Shown here one piece after another: positions 20,170 through 28,410 of a stretch of DNA of 64,000 nt. The stretch lies in NCBI GenBank assembly GCA_050950065.1, contig JBMNGX010000001.1, positions 161,971-225,970 of the forward strand, read 5' to 3'. The number at the start of each line of letters is the position of its first letter. The stretch's first letter is position 1. A program made the position numbers and the translations under genes. The notes beneath the pieces were generated by a model. That model was not told the DNA's origin. It did not search any database and saw nothing but the letters and a program-made list of their open reading frames with translations. The DNA comes from JBAYOE01 sp050950065. Lineage in GTDB: Bacteria > Spirochaetota > Spirochaetia > Sphaerochaetales > Sphaerochaetaceae.

Positions 20170-21492
20170 ATGTCTAATTCCTTAGTGGCGATGTTCAAAA
20201 TTGAAGAACTCAGAAAGAAGATCCTCTGGACTTTTATGTTACTCGTAGTTTTCCGCATTGGGACCTTTATTCCAATCCCTGGAATTGATCCCGAAGTGTT
20301 AAAGCTTTACTTTTTATCACAAAGTAACTCGAGTACTATTGGCCTGACAGAGTATCTTAACTTCTTCGCAGGGGGGGCGTTCTCTAACTTTTCAGTATTC
20401 ATGCTGGGAATTATGCCCTATATCTCAACTCAGATTATCATGCAACTTTTAATGTTGGTTGTTCCCACATTGAAAAAACTTGCTGAGGATGCCTCTGGAA
20501 GAAAGAAAGTACAACAATACACCAGGTATGGGACAATTTTGGTCTGTTTGATTCAATCATACGTTGTAACAGTCTACGTTCAATCTATTCCTGATGTAAT
20601 GCGTTTAGGGCTACTTCCGTTCACTTTGATTGCAATGTTGACAGTAACAACTGGTTCAATGTTCTTAGTTTGGGTTGGTGATCAAATCACAGCAAGAGGG
20701 ATTGGAAATGGCATTTCACTTCTAATCTTTGCTGGTATTGTTGCCCGTATTCCAAGCGCACTTGTAACACTATTTAGAAGTGTTCAAACTGGAACATTAA
20801 ACCCAATTGTTGTAATTGTTGTCTTTGCAATGTTTGCTTTAGTAGTAGCATTGGTAGTTTATGAGCAAAGGGGTCAAAGAAAGATCCCCGTTCAATATGC
20901 TAAGAGGGTTGTTGGTAGGAAGATGTATGGCTCACAAAGCACCTACATTCCCTTTAAGATTAACCCCTCTGGAGTAATTCCAGTAATCTTTGCATCTGCG
21001 CTTCTCTCGTTCCCCTTACAAATTGCGGCATCGTTGGGGCCTGAGGTTCGCTGGTTGCAATCTGTAGCAAATTTCCTTAATCCGCAGGGTGCCCCTTATC
21101 TAATCATCTACACCTTGTTGATTATTGCATTTGCTTTTTTCTATACCCAGGTCTCTTTAAACCCAGTAGAGATGGCTAAACAGATTAGGGAAAATGGGGG
21201 CTCTGTTCCAGGAGTCAGAACTGAAAAGTTGGAAGAGCATCTAACAAAGATTCTCAACCGCATAGTTTTACCCGGTTCTCTTTTTCTTGCCTTCATCGCA
21301 TTGATTCCAACTGTTGTTCAGAAGTTCTTTAACTTCCCTGCATCCGTTGCAATGCTTCTTGGTGGTACCTCTTTGATTATCTTGGTGGGAGTTGATCTCG
21401 ATACCATGAGTCAAATTGAGGGAATCATGAAAATGCACCACCATGATGGTTTAACAGGCAGCCGAGGAAAGATCAGGGCAAGGAATTTATAG
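20170..21492 (+). CDS. secY: SecY protein-translocase channel subunit
   Basis: This 440-residue membrane protein is the SecY channel of the general secretion pathway, with about ten hydrophobic segments. It has the plug-region pattern T-F-I-P-I-P-G-I-D near residue 30, G-I-M-P-Y-I-S-T-Q-I-I-M near 80 and the cytoplasmic R-G-Q-R-K-I-P-V-Q-Y-A-K loop near 240. ATG at 20170 is preferred to GTG 20167 because the AGAGGA at 20159-20164 fits it better. adk, map and infA, which often follow secY, are absent; rpmJ follows directly. Confidence 0.97.
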   Translation: MSNSLVAMFKIEELRKKILWTFMLLVVFRIGTFIPIPGIDPEVLKLYFLSQSNSSTIGLTEYLNFFAGGAFSNFSVFMLGIMPYISTQIIMQLLMLVVPTLKKLAEDASGRKKVQQYTRYGTILVCLIQSYVVTVYVQSIPDVMRLGLLPFTLIAMLTVTTGSMFLVWVGDQITARGIGNGISLLIFAGIVARIPSALVTLFRSVQTGTLNPIVVIVVFAMFALVVALVVYEQRGQRKIPVQYAKRVVGRKMYGSQSTYIPFKINPSGVIPVIFASALLSFPLQIAASLGPEVRWLQSVANFLNPQGAPYLIIYTLLIIAFAFFYTQVSLNPVEMAKQIRENGGSVPGVRTEKLEEHLTKILNRIVLPGSLFLAFIALIPTVVQKFFNFPASVAMLLGGTSLIILVGVDLDTMSQIEGIMKMHHHDGLTGSRGKIRARNL

Positions 21493-21504
21493 GAGAAGTA
21501 GATA

Positions 21505-21618
21505 ATGAAAGTAAGAGCAAGTGTCAAACCGATGTGTGACAAGTGCAAAGTTATTCGCAGAGCTGGAGTGGTTCGTGTTATTTGCGAAAACCCCAAGCAC
21601 AAGCAGAGACAGAAATAA
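21505..21618 (+). CDS. rpmJ: Ribosomal protein L36, zinc-binding form
   Basis: This 37-residue protein begins [11 protein letters not shown] and has a C-D-K-C motif followed by a later Cys and His (I-C-E-N-P-K-H), the zinc ribbon of C+ L36. The coding length of 114 nt between secY and rpsM, with an AGGAGAAG site before the ATG at 21505, supports it. It is the smallest gene of the cluster. Confidence 0.95.
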   Translation: MKVRASVKPMCDKCKVIRRAGVVRVICENPKHKQRQK

Positions 21619-21635
21619 CTTAGGAGGCCGATTAA

Positions 21636-22001
21636 ATGGCAAGAATTGCAGGTATTGATTTACCAAATAAGGCGGTCAAAATCGCATTGACATATATCTA
21701 TGGGATCGGTCAAAGCTCCGCATTGGAAATATGTCGCAAAAGTAACATTGACCCCGATCAGAAGATGAACGATCTTTCTGCTGATGATGTTAACGAGTTG
21801 CGCAAACTTATTGAGAATGAGTACAAAGTTGAAGGGCGCCTCAGAACCGAAGTTGCATTGAACATCAAGCGACTTATGGATATTGGCTCCAACCGCGGCT
21901 TACGCCACAGAAAGGGTCTACCAGTGCGTGGTCAAAGAACTAAAACTAACGCAAGAACCCGTAAAGGTAGAAAGAAGACCGTTGCTGGTAAGAAGAAATA
22001 A
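21636..22001 (+). CDS. rpsM: Ribosomal protein S13
   Basis: The 121-residue S13 forms inter-subunit bridges and contacts P-site tRNA with its basic tail. It starts A-R-I-A-G-I-D-L-P, contains Y-I-Y-G-I-G near residue 22, and ends with the K-T-N-A-R-T-R-K-G tail. It opens the alpha-operon portion of the cluster with an AGGAGG site. Confidence 0.97.
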   Translation: MARIAGIDLPNKAVKIALTYIYGIGQSSALEICRKSNIDPDQKMNDLSADDVNELRKLIENEYKVEGRLRTEVALNIKRLMDIGSNRGLRHRKGLPVRGQRTKTNARTRKGRKKTVAGKKK

Positions 22002-22013
22002 GGAGATTTGAAA

Positions 22014-22391
22014 GTGGCTAAGGCAAAACGCAAAGCTAAAAAAACAGTATATGAAGGTAATGTTTATATCCAAGCAACCTTCAATAATACAATTGTTACA
22101 GTCACCGACTTAACTGGTAACGCTGTCTCTTGGGCAAGCGCTGGCGGATTAGGCTTTAGGGGTGCAAAGAAATCGACACCCTATGCTGCACAAGTAGCAA
22201 CAGAGACTGCAACCAAGAAAGCTATCGACTATGGGCTTAGAGAGGTTCACGTCTTTGTTAAAGGGCCTGGAGTTGGTCGTGAGTCGGCGATTAGGACATT
22301 AGGTGTTCTAGGATTGAAAGTGCGCTCTATTAAAGACGTAACTCCAATACCTCATAACGGATGTCGTCCTAGAAAGACTCGAAGAGTTTAA
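22014..22391 (+). CDS. rpsK: Ribosomal protein S11
   Basis: The 125-residue S11 forms part of the platform near the E site. It has [11 protein letters not shown] near residue 22 and ends [16 protein letters not shown] at 22014 is chosen as start: AGGAG at 22001-22005 lies 8 nt upstream and the protein then begins M-A-K-A; an upstream in-frame TTG at 22008 is too close to that site. Confidence 0.95.
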   Translation: MAKAKRKAKKTVYEGNVYIQATFNNTIVTVTDLTGNAVSWASAGGLGFRGAKKSTPYAAQVATETATKKAIDYGLREVHVFVKGPGVGRESAIRTLGVLGLKVRSIKDVTPIPHNGCRPRKTRRV

Positions 22392-22409
22392 TAATAAGTA
22401 GGTAAAAAC

Positions 22410-23048
22410 ATGGCTAGATATACAGGACCAAAATGTAGGTATTGTCGTGCAGAAAAAACCAAACTCTTTTTGAAAGGGACTAGGTGCCACACCGCTAAAT
22501 GTCCACTAAGTAAAAAAGATTGGTCATCCCCTGGAAAAGATCCAAGGGCACGTCAAAGAAAGATGACCGACTATGGGTTACAACTTAGAGAGAAACAGAA
22601 GCTTAAGAGAATGTACTGCATGCTCGAGAAGCAATTCAAATTAACATTTAACGAGGCAGCTCGTATTCCTGGTAAAACAGGTGAGAACCTCATCATGTTA
22701 CTTGAAAGGAGATTAGACAACATTGTTTATAGACTCCATTTCGCTTCAAGTCGTAACCAAGCTGCTCAATTAGTGAACCATGGACATGTTTTTGTTAATG
22801 GTAAACGGGTCAACATCCCATCATACCAAGTTGCTGCTGGTGATGTGATTTCAATTGGGCCACACGGTCAAAAAATGCTTATTATTAAAGAAAACTTAAA
22901 AGAGTTCTCAAAGTCGGGAGTTTCCCCATGGTTATCTCTCGATCCCGATACGATGAAAGGGACATTTTTAACTGTACCTAGACGTTCAGATGTAACAGAA
23001 GTTGCAGATGTTAATGAACAACTAGTCGTAGAACTCTATTCTCGTTAA
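22410..23048 (+). CDS. rpsD: Ribosomal protein S4, zinc-binding form
   Basis: The 212-residue S4 initiates 30S assembly. Its N-terminus carries a four-Cys pattern (K-C-R-Y-C, then R-C and K-C within 26 residues), as in zinc-binding S4. The S4 RNA-binding domain (R-L-D-N-I-V-Y-R-L near residue 103) follows. In E. coli S4 represses the alpha operon. Confidence 0.96.
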   Translation: MARYTGPKCRYCRAEKTKLFLKGTRCHTAKCPLSKKDWSSPGKDPRARQRKMTDYGLQLREKQKLKRMYCMLEKQFKLTFNEAARIPGKTGENLIMLLERRLDNIVYRLHFASSRNQAAQLVNHGHVFVNGKRVNIPSYQVAAGDVISIGPHGQKMLIIKENLKEFSKSGVSPWLSLDPDTMKGTFLTVPRRSDVTEVADVNEQLVVELYSR

Positions 23049-23057
23049 GGAGTAAAC

Positions 23058-24110
23058 ATGGCACGTAAAAATCTGTTGAAAGGATTTAAAAAGCCGAAAG
23101 GAATTACTTTTGAGCACAGCCTAGCTGAGGCCGATTCAGGGCGCTTTATAGCTTACCCTTTTGAAAGGGGCTTCGGGACAACTGTAGGCAATACACTCAG
23201 AAGAATTTTACTCTCATCAATTCAAGGTTACGCTATCACTGCTGTTAGAATTACAAGTTTTGATGAGGAGGGTGTTGCCCACCTTATCTCAAGTGAATTT
23301 GAATCCCTCCCTGGAGTTGTTGAAGATATTCCCGACATCATTGCCCGAATGAAGAAACTTCAAATTAAACTTCCTGAAGAGGTGGAAAGTACTGTTATCT
23401 TAGTTGAGGCTAAAGGTGCTCAAGTAGTCACCGGAGCTCAGTTTGAGTTAAGCAACGTAGAAATCCTTAATAAAGATTTAGAGTTGTTCACAATGATGGA
23501 AGATGCAAATCTTGAAATTGAAGCTCAAATTGATTTAGGTAGAGGTTACATTCCAGCAGAAATTAATGAAAAATATATTGAAGAGATTGGGACAATTCCT
23601 CTCGATGCTAACTTTTCACCAGTTACACGGGTAAGATATGAGATTGAGCCAACTCGAGTTGGACAAAGAAGTGATTACGATAAACTAATTTTAGAACTCT
23701 TCACCGATGGAACAATCCAACCTGAAGATGCCTTAGCTGAGGCAGCTAAAATTGCAAAAGATCACTTTTCTATTTTTATCAATTTCGATGAGAGCTTAAT
23801 CGATAGTAATGAAGAGTACGACGAGCAAGAGGAGCAAATCCAAAAGATCCTTAACACCTCAGTTGAAGAGCTTGAACTAACTGTTAGATCTAGCAACTGT
23901 TTAAAGAATGCTAACATCAAAACTATTGGTGATTTAACAAGAAGGAGCGAAGAGGAGATTGCAAAAACTCGTAACTTCGGTAAAAAGTCCCTCTCTGAAA
24001 TTAAAGATAAGTTGAAAGAGTGGAACTTAAGCTTAGGAATGACCGACTATTCAGTATTACGGGAGTCGATCAGATTACCAGGAAACAAGGAAGAAGAGAA
24101 TGAAGAATAG
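23058..24110 (+). CDS. rpoA: RNA polymerase alpha subunit
   Basis: This 350-residue protein is the alpha subunit. The N-terminal dimerisation domain contains [14 protein letters not shown] near residue 40. A flexible acidic linker follows at about 250-265. The C-terminal domain includes S-N-C-L-K-N-A-N-I and T-R-N-F-G-K-K-S-L, which bind UP elements and activators. It overlaps rplQ by 11 nt. Confidence 0.98.
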   Translation: MARKNLLKGFKKPKGITFEHSLAEADSGRFIAYPFERGFGTTVGNTLRRILLSSIQGYAITAVRITSFDEEGVAHLISSEFESLPGVVEDIPDIIARMKKLQIKLPEEVESTVILVEAKGAQVVTGAQFELSNVEILNKDLELFTMMEDANLEIEAQIDLGRGYIPAEINEKYIEEIGTIPLDANFSPVTRVRYEIEPTRVGQRSDYDKLILELFTDGTIQPEDALAEAAKIAKDHFSIFINFDESLIDSNEEYDEQEEQIQKILNTSVEELELTVRSSNCLKNANIKTIGDLTRRSEEEIAKTRNFGKKSLSEIKDKLKEWNLSLGMTDYSVLRESIRLPGNKEEENEE

Positions 24111-24498
24111 AATTGGTTTTAATGCACTGAGCCGCCGCTCTGGCCAAAGGAGAGCACTTAAAAGGAGCATGGTAACCTCCTTGTTTAAGTATGAGAGAAT
24201 TGAGACAACTAAGGCAAAGGCCAAAGAAGTTCAAAAAATGGCTGAAAAAATGATCACTCGCGCCAAAACTGATTCGGTACACAACAGGCGTATGATTGCC
24301 CGCGACATCATCGATAAAGCTATTGTGGCTAAACTCTTTACCGAAATTGCCCCTCTCTTTGTAGAAAGAAATGGTGGATATACTAGAGTTATTAAAACTG
24401 GATATCGCCAAAATGATGCAGCAGAGATGGCTATTTTAGAGTTAGTTGAAAAAACATCAAAAGATAAAAAAAGTGCTAGTGCAAAAAAAGATAAGTAA
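24100..24498 (+). CDS. rplQ: Ribosomal protein L17
   Basis: The 132-residue L17 sits near the tunnel exit. The core [14 protein letters not shown] near residue 6 and [11 protein letters not shown] are typical; the last 15 residues form a Lys/Ser-rich tail. The ATG at 24100 overlaps the end of rpoA by 11 nt. It ends the ribosomal super-cluster. Confidence 0.96.
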   Translation: MKNRIGFNALSRRSGQRRALKRSMVTSLFKYERIETTKAKAKEVQKMAEKMITRAKTDSVHNRRMIARDIIDKAIVAKLFTEIAPLFVERNGGYTRVIKTGYRQNDAAEMAILELVEKTSKDKKSASAKKDK

Positions 24499-24510
24499 AG
24501 CACTACTTTA

Positions 24511-24575
24511 AAAGAGGGGAACTTTCTCCTCTTTACTTATAAAGGCCGCTATCTTATGATAACGGCCTAATTTAT
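24511..24575 (+). terminator. Tandem terminator hairpins after rplQ
   Basis: Two hairpins follow rplQ. The first has AAAGAGG at 24511-24517 pairing with CCTCTTT at 24528-24534. The second has AGGCCG at 24543-24548 pairing with CGGCCT at 24563-24568, extended by TATC/GATA across one mismatch, and is followed by AATTTATTG. Together they separate the ribosomal cluster from rny. Confidence 0.7.
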
Positions 24576-24616
24576 TGTCATACAACAAAATACAATATTA
24601 GATATACACCTCTCAA

Positions 24617-24658
24617 TAAAAGTGTCACTTGACACTTTTACTATTGTTCAACTATTAT
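24617..24658 (+). promoter_or_regulatory. Promoter of rny-ymdB-tlyA overlapped by a 22-base palindrome
   Basis: TTGACA at 24629-24634 and TATTAT at 24653-24658 with an 18-nt spacer form a good promoter. An 11-bp perfect inverted repeat (TAAAAGTGTCA at 24617-24627 and TGACACTTTTA at 24630-24640) covers the -35 box. That is a typical operator placement. As it lies upstream of the expected start of transcription it is unlikely to act as an RNA hairpin. The regulator is unknown. Confidence 0.75.
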
Positions 24659-24683
24659 AAGCTTCTACAATGGGGGAAATATT

Positions 24684-26213
24684 ATGAACTTGATTTTATT
24701 GATCCCTCTTTGTCTAGTTTGTGTCATTCTAGGTTGGCTATTGCGGTGGACGTATGCAAAGTTTAAGCTTACTTCAATCGAGCAAAAGACAGCCCGGTTG
24801 AGCCAGGAAGCAATAAAAGAGGCAGAAGCTCAAAGTAAAGAGCTTTTGATTGAAACTCGAGACCAGTTGTTAAAAGAACAACAACAACAAGAGCGAGAAG
24901 CTCGAGAACGGAGAATTGAACTTCAGAGAACTGAGCAAAGACTGTTAAATAAAGAAGAGAATTTAGAACGAAAACAAACGGAGTTAGATGTTCAAAAACA
25001 ACAGCTAGCTGACAAAGAGGCTACTAATAACCAACGCGAGGCAGCTATTGATGAGCTGGAGAAGCGGTGGATAAGTGAGTTGGAACGAGTTGCCAAAATG
25101 AGCCAAGAAGAGGCTAAGGCAACTATTATTGAGACTTTGGAAAATGAAGCAAAGCGCGATGCGCAACATATCATTAACAAAATAGAGCAAGAGGCCCAAC
25201 TCAAAGCTGATAAAAGTGCTCGTGATATCATCGTCACCTCAATACAACGCCTTGCTAGCGAGGTGAGTAGTGAAGTTACTGTAACAACAGTTTCACTTCC
25301 TGGGGATGAGATGAAAGGGCGCATTATTGGGCGCGAAGGGCGCAACATTAGAACCTTAGAGACCCTTACTGGGGTAGATGTAATCATCGATGACACTCCT
25401 GAAGCTGTCGTAATTTCTTGTTTTGACCCTGTCAGAAAAGAGATTGCTCGAGTGGCTTTAGAGAGGTTAGTTCAAGATGGGAGAATCCACCCAGCTAGAA
25501 TTGAAGAGGTTGTTAACAAAGTAACAAAAGAAATTTCTCAAGTTATGATGGAAGAGGGGGAGAAAGTCCTCTTTGATCTTGGCATTCACAATATAAGCCA
25601 AGAGATGATCAGAGCATTGGGAAGATTACACTTTAGAACCAGTTATGGGCAAAACGTTCTTAGCCATGCTAAAGAGGTTGCCATCATAGCTGGAATGGTT
25701 GCTAGTGAAGTTGGAGCAGATCGAGAGATTGCCCGTAGAGGGGGATTGCTACACGACATTGGTAAAGGAATCGAATCTGATGGTGATGCTAACCACGCCG
25801 AAATTGGGGCAGACTTGGCAAAACGATTGGGTGAAGATCCACGAGTCGTTAACGCAATAGTATCGCACCACAACGATATTGAACCTTCGTGTGTTGAGTC
25901 GGTTATTGTTCAGATAGCTGATGCAATATCGGCAGCTCGACCTGGCGCTCGAAGAGAGACACTCGATAACTATATCAAACGCCTAGAGGGCTTAGAGCAA
26001 ATAGCAGCCTCATTTGATGGGGTAGAAAAAGCTTACGCTATCCAAGCAGGAAGGGAGTTAAGAATCTTAGTTAATAGCGAAAGCGTCTCAGACGCACAAG
26101 CAAAAGAGATTGCTAAAGGAATTGCAACTAGAATTGAAGATGAGTTGCGCTATCCAGGAAGAATTAAAGTAACCATTATTAAAGAGATGCGTGTTGTGGA
26201 GTATGCACGTTAA
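24684..26213 (+). CDS. rny: Ribonuclease Y
   Basis: This 509-residue membrane-bound endoribonuclease initiates mRNA decay in many bacteria that lack RNase E. An N-terminal membrane helix (about residues 2-22) is followed by a long Gln/Glu-rich coiled coil to about 190, a KH domain with G-R-I-I-G-R-E-G-R-N-I-R near 212, and an HD domain with the catalytic pair H357-D358 in L-L-H-D-I-G-K-G. The length matches B. subtilis RNase Y (520). It leads an operon with ymdB and tlyA. ricT, whose product partners RNase Y in B. subtilis, is also in the window at 41.7 kb. Confidence 0.96.
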   Translation: MNLILLIPLCLVCVILGWLLRWTYAKFKLTSIEQKTARLSQEAIKEAEAQSKELLIETRDQLLKEQQQQEREARERRIELQRTEQRLLNKEENLERKQTELDVQKQQLADKEATNNQREAAIDELEKRWISELERVAKMSQEEAKATIIETLENEAKRDAQHIINKIEQEAQLKADKSARDIIVTSIQRLASEVSSEVTVTTVSLPGDEMKGRIIGREGRNIRTLETLTGVDVIIDDTPEAVVISCFDPVRKEIARVALERLVQDGRIHPARIEEVVNKVTKEISQVMMEEGEKVLFDLGIHNISQEMIRALGRLHFRTSYGQNVLSHAKEVAIIAGMVASEVGADREIARRGGLLHDIGKGIESDGDANHAEIGADLAKRLGEDPRVVNAIVSHHNDIEPSCVESVIVQIADAISAARPGARRETLDNYIKRLEGLEQIAASFDGVEKAYAIQAGRELRILVNSESVSDAQAKEIAKGIATRIEDELRYPGRIKVTIIKEMRVVEYAR

Positions 26214-26225
26214 TTAAAGGAATAT

Positions 26226-27026
26226 ATGGGTACCAAAAAGATTATAAAGGCTCTGCTGCTCGGAGATGTCATCGGTGATGGGGGTAGCAGAGCCCTTTTT
26301 GTAGCACTACCACAACTAATTAGAGATAGTCGTGCTGACATTGTTATTGTTAATGGGGAGAATGCTGCTGATGGGTTTGGCATTAGTGAAAGCATCGCTT
26401 TGCAGTTTTTCTCCTTAGGAGTTGATGTAATTACCAGCGGTAATCACATCTGGCAAAAAAGTGAAATAACTAATTTTTTAAACAGAGATAAAAGATTACT
26501 TAGACCTGCTAACTACGCCCCTCAAGCTCCTGGTAAAGGGGATGTTATCATTGAAAAGCAGGGCTTTAAATTTGGGGTAATAAATTTACAAGGAAGACAC
26601 CAAATGGCCCCCATTGATTGCCCTTTTAAAGTTGGTTCTAATCTTGTTGATAAAATTAGAAAAGAGACTCCAATAATCTTAGTCGACTTTCATGCTGAAA
26701 ATGAACAAGAAAAAGAGGCCTTAGGACTCTATTTTGATGGGAAAGTAACAGCAGTAGTTGGAACACACACCCATGTTCAAACAGCAGATGAGAAAATTTT
26801 GGCCAAAGGAACCAGCTATATCACCGACTTAGGTCTTTGTGGACCCACTGAAGGTGTAATTGGATCAGATGCACAAATTGCCATCGATCGACAGTTAACT
26901 CAACTTCCATTACGAAGTAAAGTTGCCCAAGGGCCAGCTCAACTGCAGGGAGTCTTCATCACAATAGATGCTTCTAATGGTAAAAGCCTATCTATAAAGA
27001 GGGTCAGTGAAAAGTTAGGAGTTTAA
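26226..27026 (+). CDS. ymdB: YmdB-family metallophosphoesterase
   Basis: The 266-residue protein belongs to the YmdB/TIGR00282 family of di-metal phosphoesterases; the B. subtilis member hydrolyses cyclic nucleotides and affects biofilm and motility decisions. The metal-site residues are present: L-L-G-D-V-I-G near residue 10, N-G-E-N-A-A-D-G near 42, S-G-N-H near 70, D-F-H-A-E near 156 and G-T-H-T-H-V-Q-T near 180. It follows rny by 12 nt, a conserved pairing. Its substrate here cannot be read from sequence. Confidence 0.93.
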   Translation: MGTKKIIKALLLGDVIGDGGSRALFVALPQLIRDSRADIVIVNGENAADGFGISESIALQFFSLGVDVITSGNHIWQKSEITNFLNRDKRLLRPANYAPQAPGKGDVIIEKQGFKFGVINLQGRHQMAPIDCPFKVGSNLVDKIRKETPIILVDFHAENEQEKEALGLYFDGKVTAVVGTHTHVQTADEKILAKGTSYITDLGLCGPTEGVIGSDAQIAIDRQLTQLPLRSKVAQGPAQLQGVFITIDASNGKSLSIKRVSEKLGV

Positions 27027-27028
27027 GC

Positions 27029-27775
27029 GTGAAGTTAGAACCCCTTATTAACCTTTTGGAAAAAGAATTTCCCAATTACAACAAAGATCAGTTAAAAGCT
27101 TTTGTTGATTGTAGAGAGGTTAAAGTTGACGGAGAGACAGCTGTCGATTATAAACAACTATTTTCATCTAACAGTGAAGTTGAAATAATTCACCAAAAGT
27201 ACGTCTCTCGTGGGGGAGAGAAGTTAGAACACGCTTTAAAAAGTTGGTCTCTTAATGTTAACAATCTAATTTTTGTAGATGCAGGCTCTTCTACAGGAGG
27301 CTTTAGTGATGCTTTATTGCAACATGGAGCAAAATTAGTTCACGCTGTTGATGTTGGTTATAATCAACTCGATTACAAACTTAGGACAAATCCAAAAGTT
27401 GTAGTTCATGAAAGAACAAATATTATGAGAGTTAAAACTCTTAATCCTACCCCCGACGCTGCAGTTGCCGATCTTTCGTTTCGCTCAATTGTCAATGCAG
27501 CAGATCATATTCTCTCATTAACAAAACAAAAGTGGATGGTAGCTTTAATCAAACCTCAATTTGAACTAGATGATAAAAGAATTGAATTTACTGGAGTTGT
27601 TGAAGATAAAGCTCTTTTAATAAAAATTCTAAAAGAAGTTGCCAGAAAACTAACTTTAGAGGGTGTTGAAATAGAGAAAGATAGTGGCTTCTCCAATAAG
27701 GGGGAGAAAAGGGAATCAAGAATTTTTAGCCCTTTTAAAACAAAAAGAGAGTTCAATCAATTTAAAAGAGATTGA
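27029..27775 (+). CDS. tlyA: TlyA-family rRNA 2'-O-methyltransferase / hemolysin homologue
   Basis: This 248-residue protein has an N-terminal S4 RNA-binding domain (V-D-C-R-E-V-K-V-D-G near residue 27) and an FtsJ-like SAM methyltransferase domain with D-A-G-S-S-T-G-G-F-S-D near residue 89. The TlyA family methylates 16S and/or 23S rRNA and affects capreomycin susceptibility; 'hemolysin' is a historical label. GTG start at 27029, 2 nt after the ymdB stop. It converges on the broken GerMN gene, whose remnant stop lies 1 nt beyond. Confidence 0.92.
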   Translation: MKLEPLINLLEKEFPNYNKDQLKAFVDCREVKVDGETAVDYKQLFSSNSEVEIIHQKYVSRGGEKLEHALKSWSLNVNNLIFVDAGSSTGGFSDALLQHGAKLVHAVDVGYNQLDYKLRTNPKVVVHERTNIMRVKTLNPTPDAAVADLSFRSIVNAADHILSLTKQKWMVALIKPQFELDDKRIEFTGVVEDKALLIKILKEVARKLTLEGVEIEKDSGFSNKGEKRESRIFSPFKTKREFNQFKRD

Positions 27776-27776
27776 A

Positions 27777-28319
27777 TTAATAATCGAGAATCTCTTTCTC
27801 AACTAAAATAATTACCTTTTTAATATCGTTATCGCTTTTAAGAGTCTCATTGATAATTCTTGTATTCGGTAAGAAAGATCTTCATCCCACTCGTTCTTCA
27901 TCTAAAAACTCTTTTGAAAAGTCGATATAGGCAACTTGGTTGAGAAACAGTAAGGCCAATTAAAGTTGTATTTACATGGAAAGATATTAATTGCCCCCTC
28001 ACTTAAAGCCTCTTTAGTGGGCCCTTTTAAAACCTCTCTCTATTTTGTTGTGACGGTACAAAGAGCTGTCGATTCTAACTTGGTAAGGGTTGAGAGTCAA
28101 ACTATTATCTTTCAAATTAGGAATTGGATAATAGAGGGTTGTGACTCTTGTACTGCTAGTCTCGTTTGTCCGATTTTCTAAATAGGAGAAGACAAATTCA
28201 ACCATACCCGATTGTTGCAACGAACTTTTCATTCTTGGATAAAAGATTAACAGAGTGAAGAACAAAAGGATCAAGAGAACTATTAGAGTGTACAAGAATG
28301 TTCTTTTTCTATTTTCCAT
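27777..28319 (-). pseudogene. Broken gene for a membrane-anchored GerMN-domain protein
   Basis: Reading leftward from ATG 28319, the product starts M-E-N-R-K-R-T, then a membrane helix, then a GerMN-like domain with T-L-Y-Y-P-I-P. Near 28040 the frame shifts and the match resumes as E-V-L-K-G-P-T-K-E-A-L, then G-A-I-N-I-F-P. It shifts near 27980 (V-N-T-T-L-I-G-L-T-V-S), near 27937 (V-A-Y-I-D-F-S-K-E-F-L-D-E-E), and again after 27900. The remnant ends V-I-I-L-V-E-K-E-I-L-D-Y and TAA. GerMN domains occur in spore-germination and envelope lipoproteins. The conserved blocks sit in order in different frames, so this is one gene broken by at least four small indels, either by decay or by sequence error. 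Confidence 0.85.
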
Positions 28320-28362
28320 AAAGTAATAATACACCACAATCACAAACAATTTCGACCATCTA

Positions 28363-28391
28363 TTTACATAGAGTTTAAAACCCCGTATGAT
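28363..28391 (+). promoter_or_regulatory. Promoter of ptsI
   Basis: TTTACA at 28363-28368 and TATGAT at 28386-28391 are 17 nt apart. Transcription would start near 28398, which excludes the ATG at 28387 as the ptsI start and favours the ATG at 28411. Confidence 0.72.
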
Positions 28392-28410
28392 TATTTTTAC
28401 TATGAGAATA

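Noticed and set aside
27966..28181. 71-residue + strand frame
   Set aside because: It is antisense to the clear GerMN remnant and has no family pattern or ribosome-binding site.
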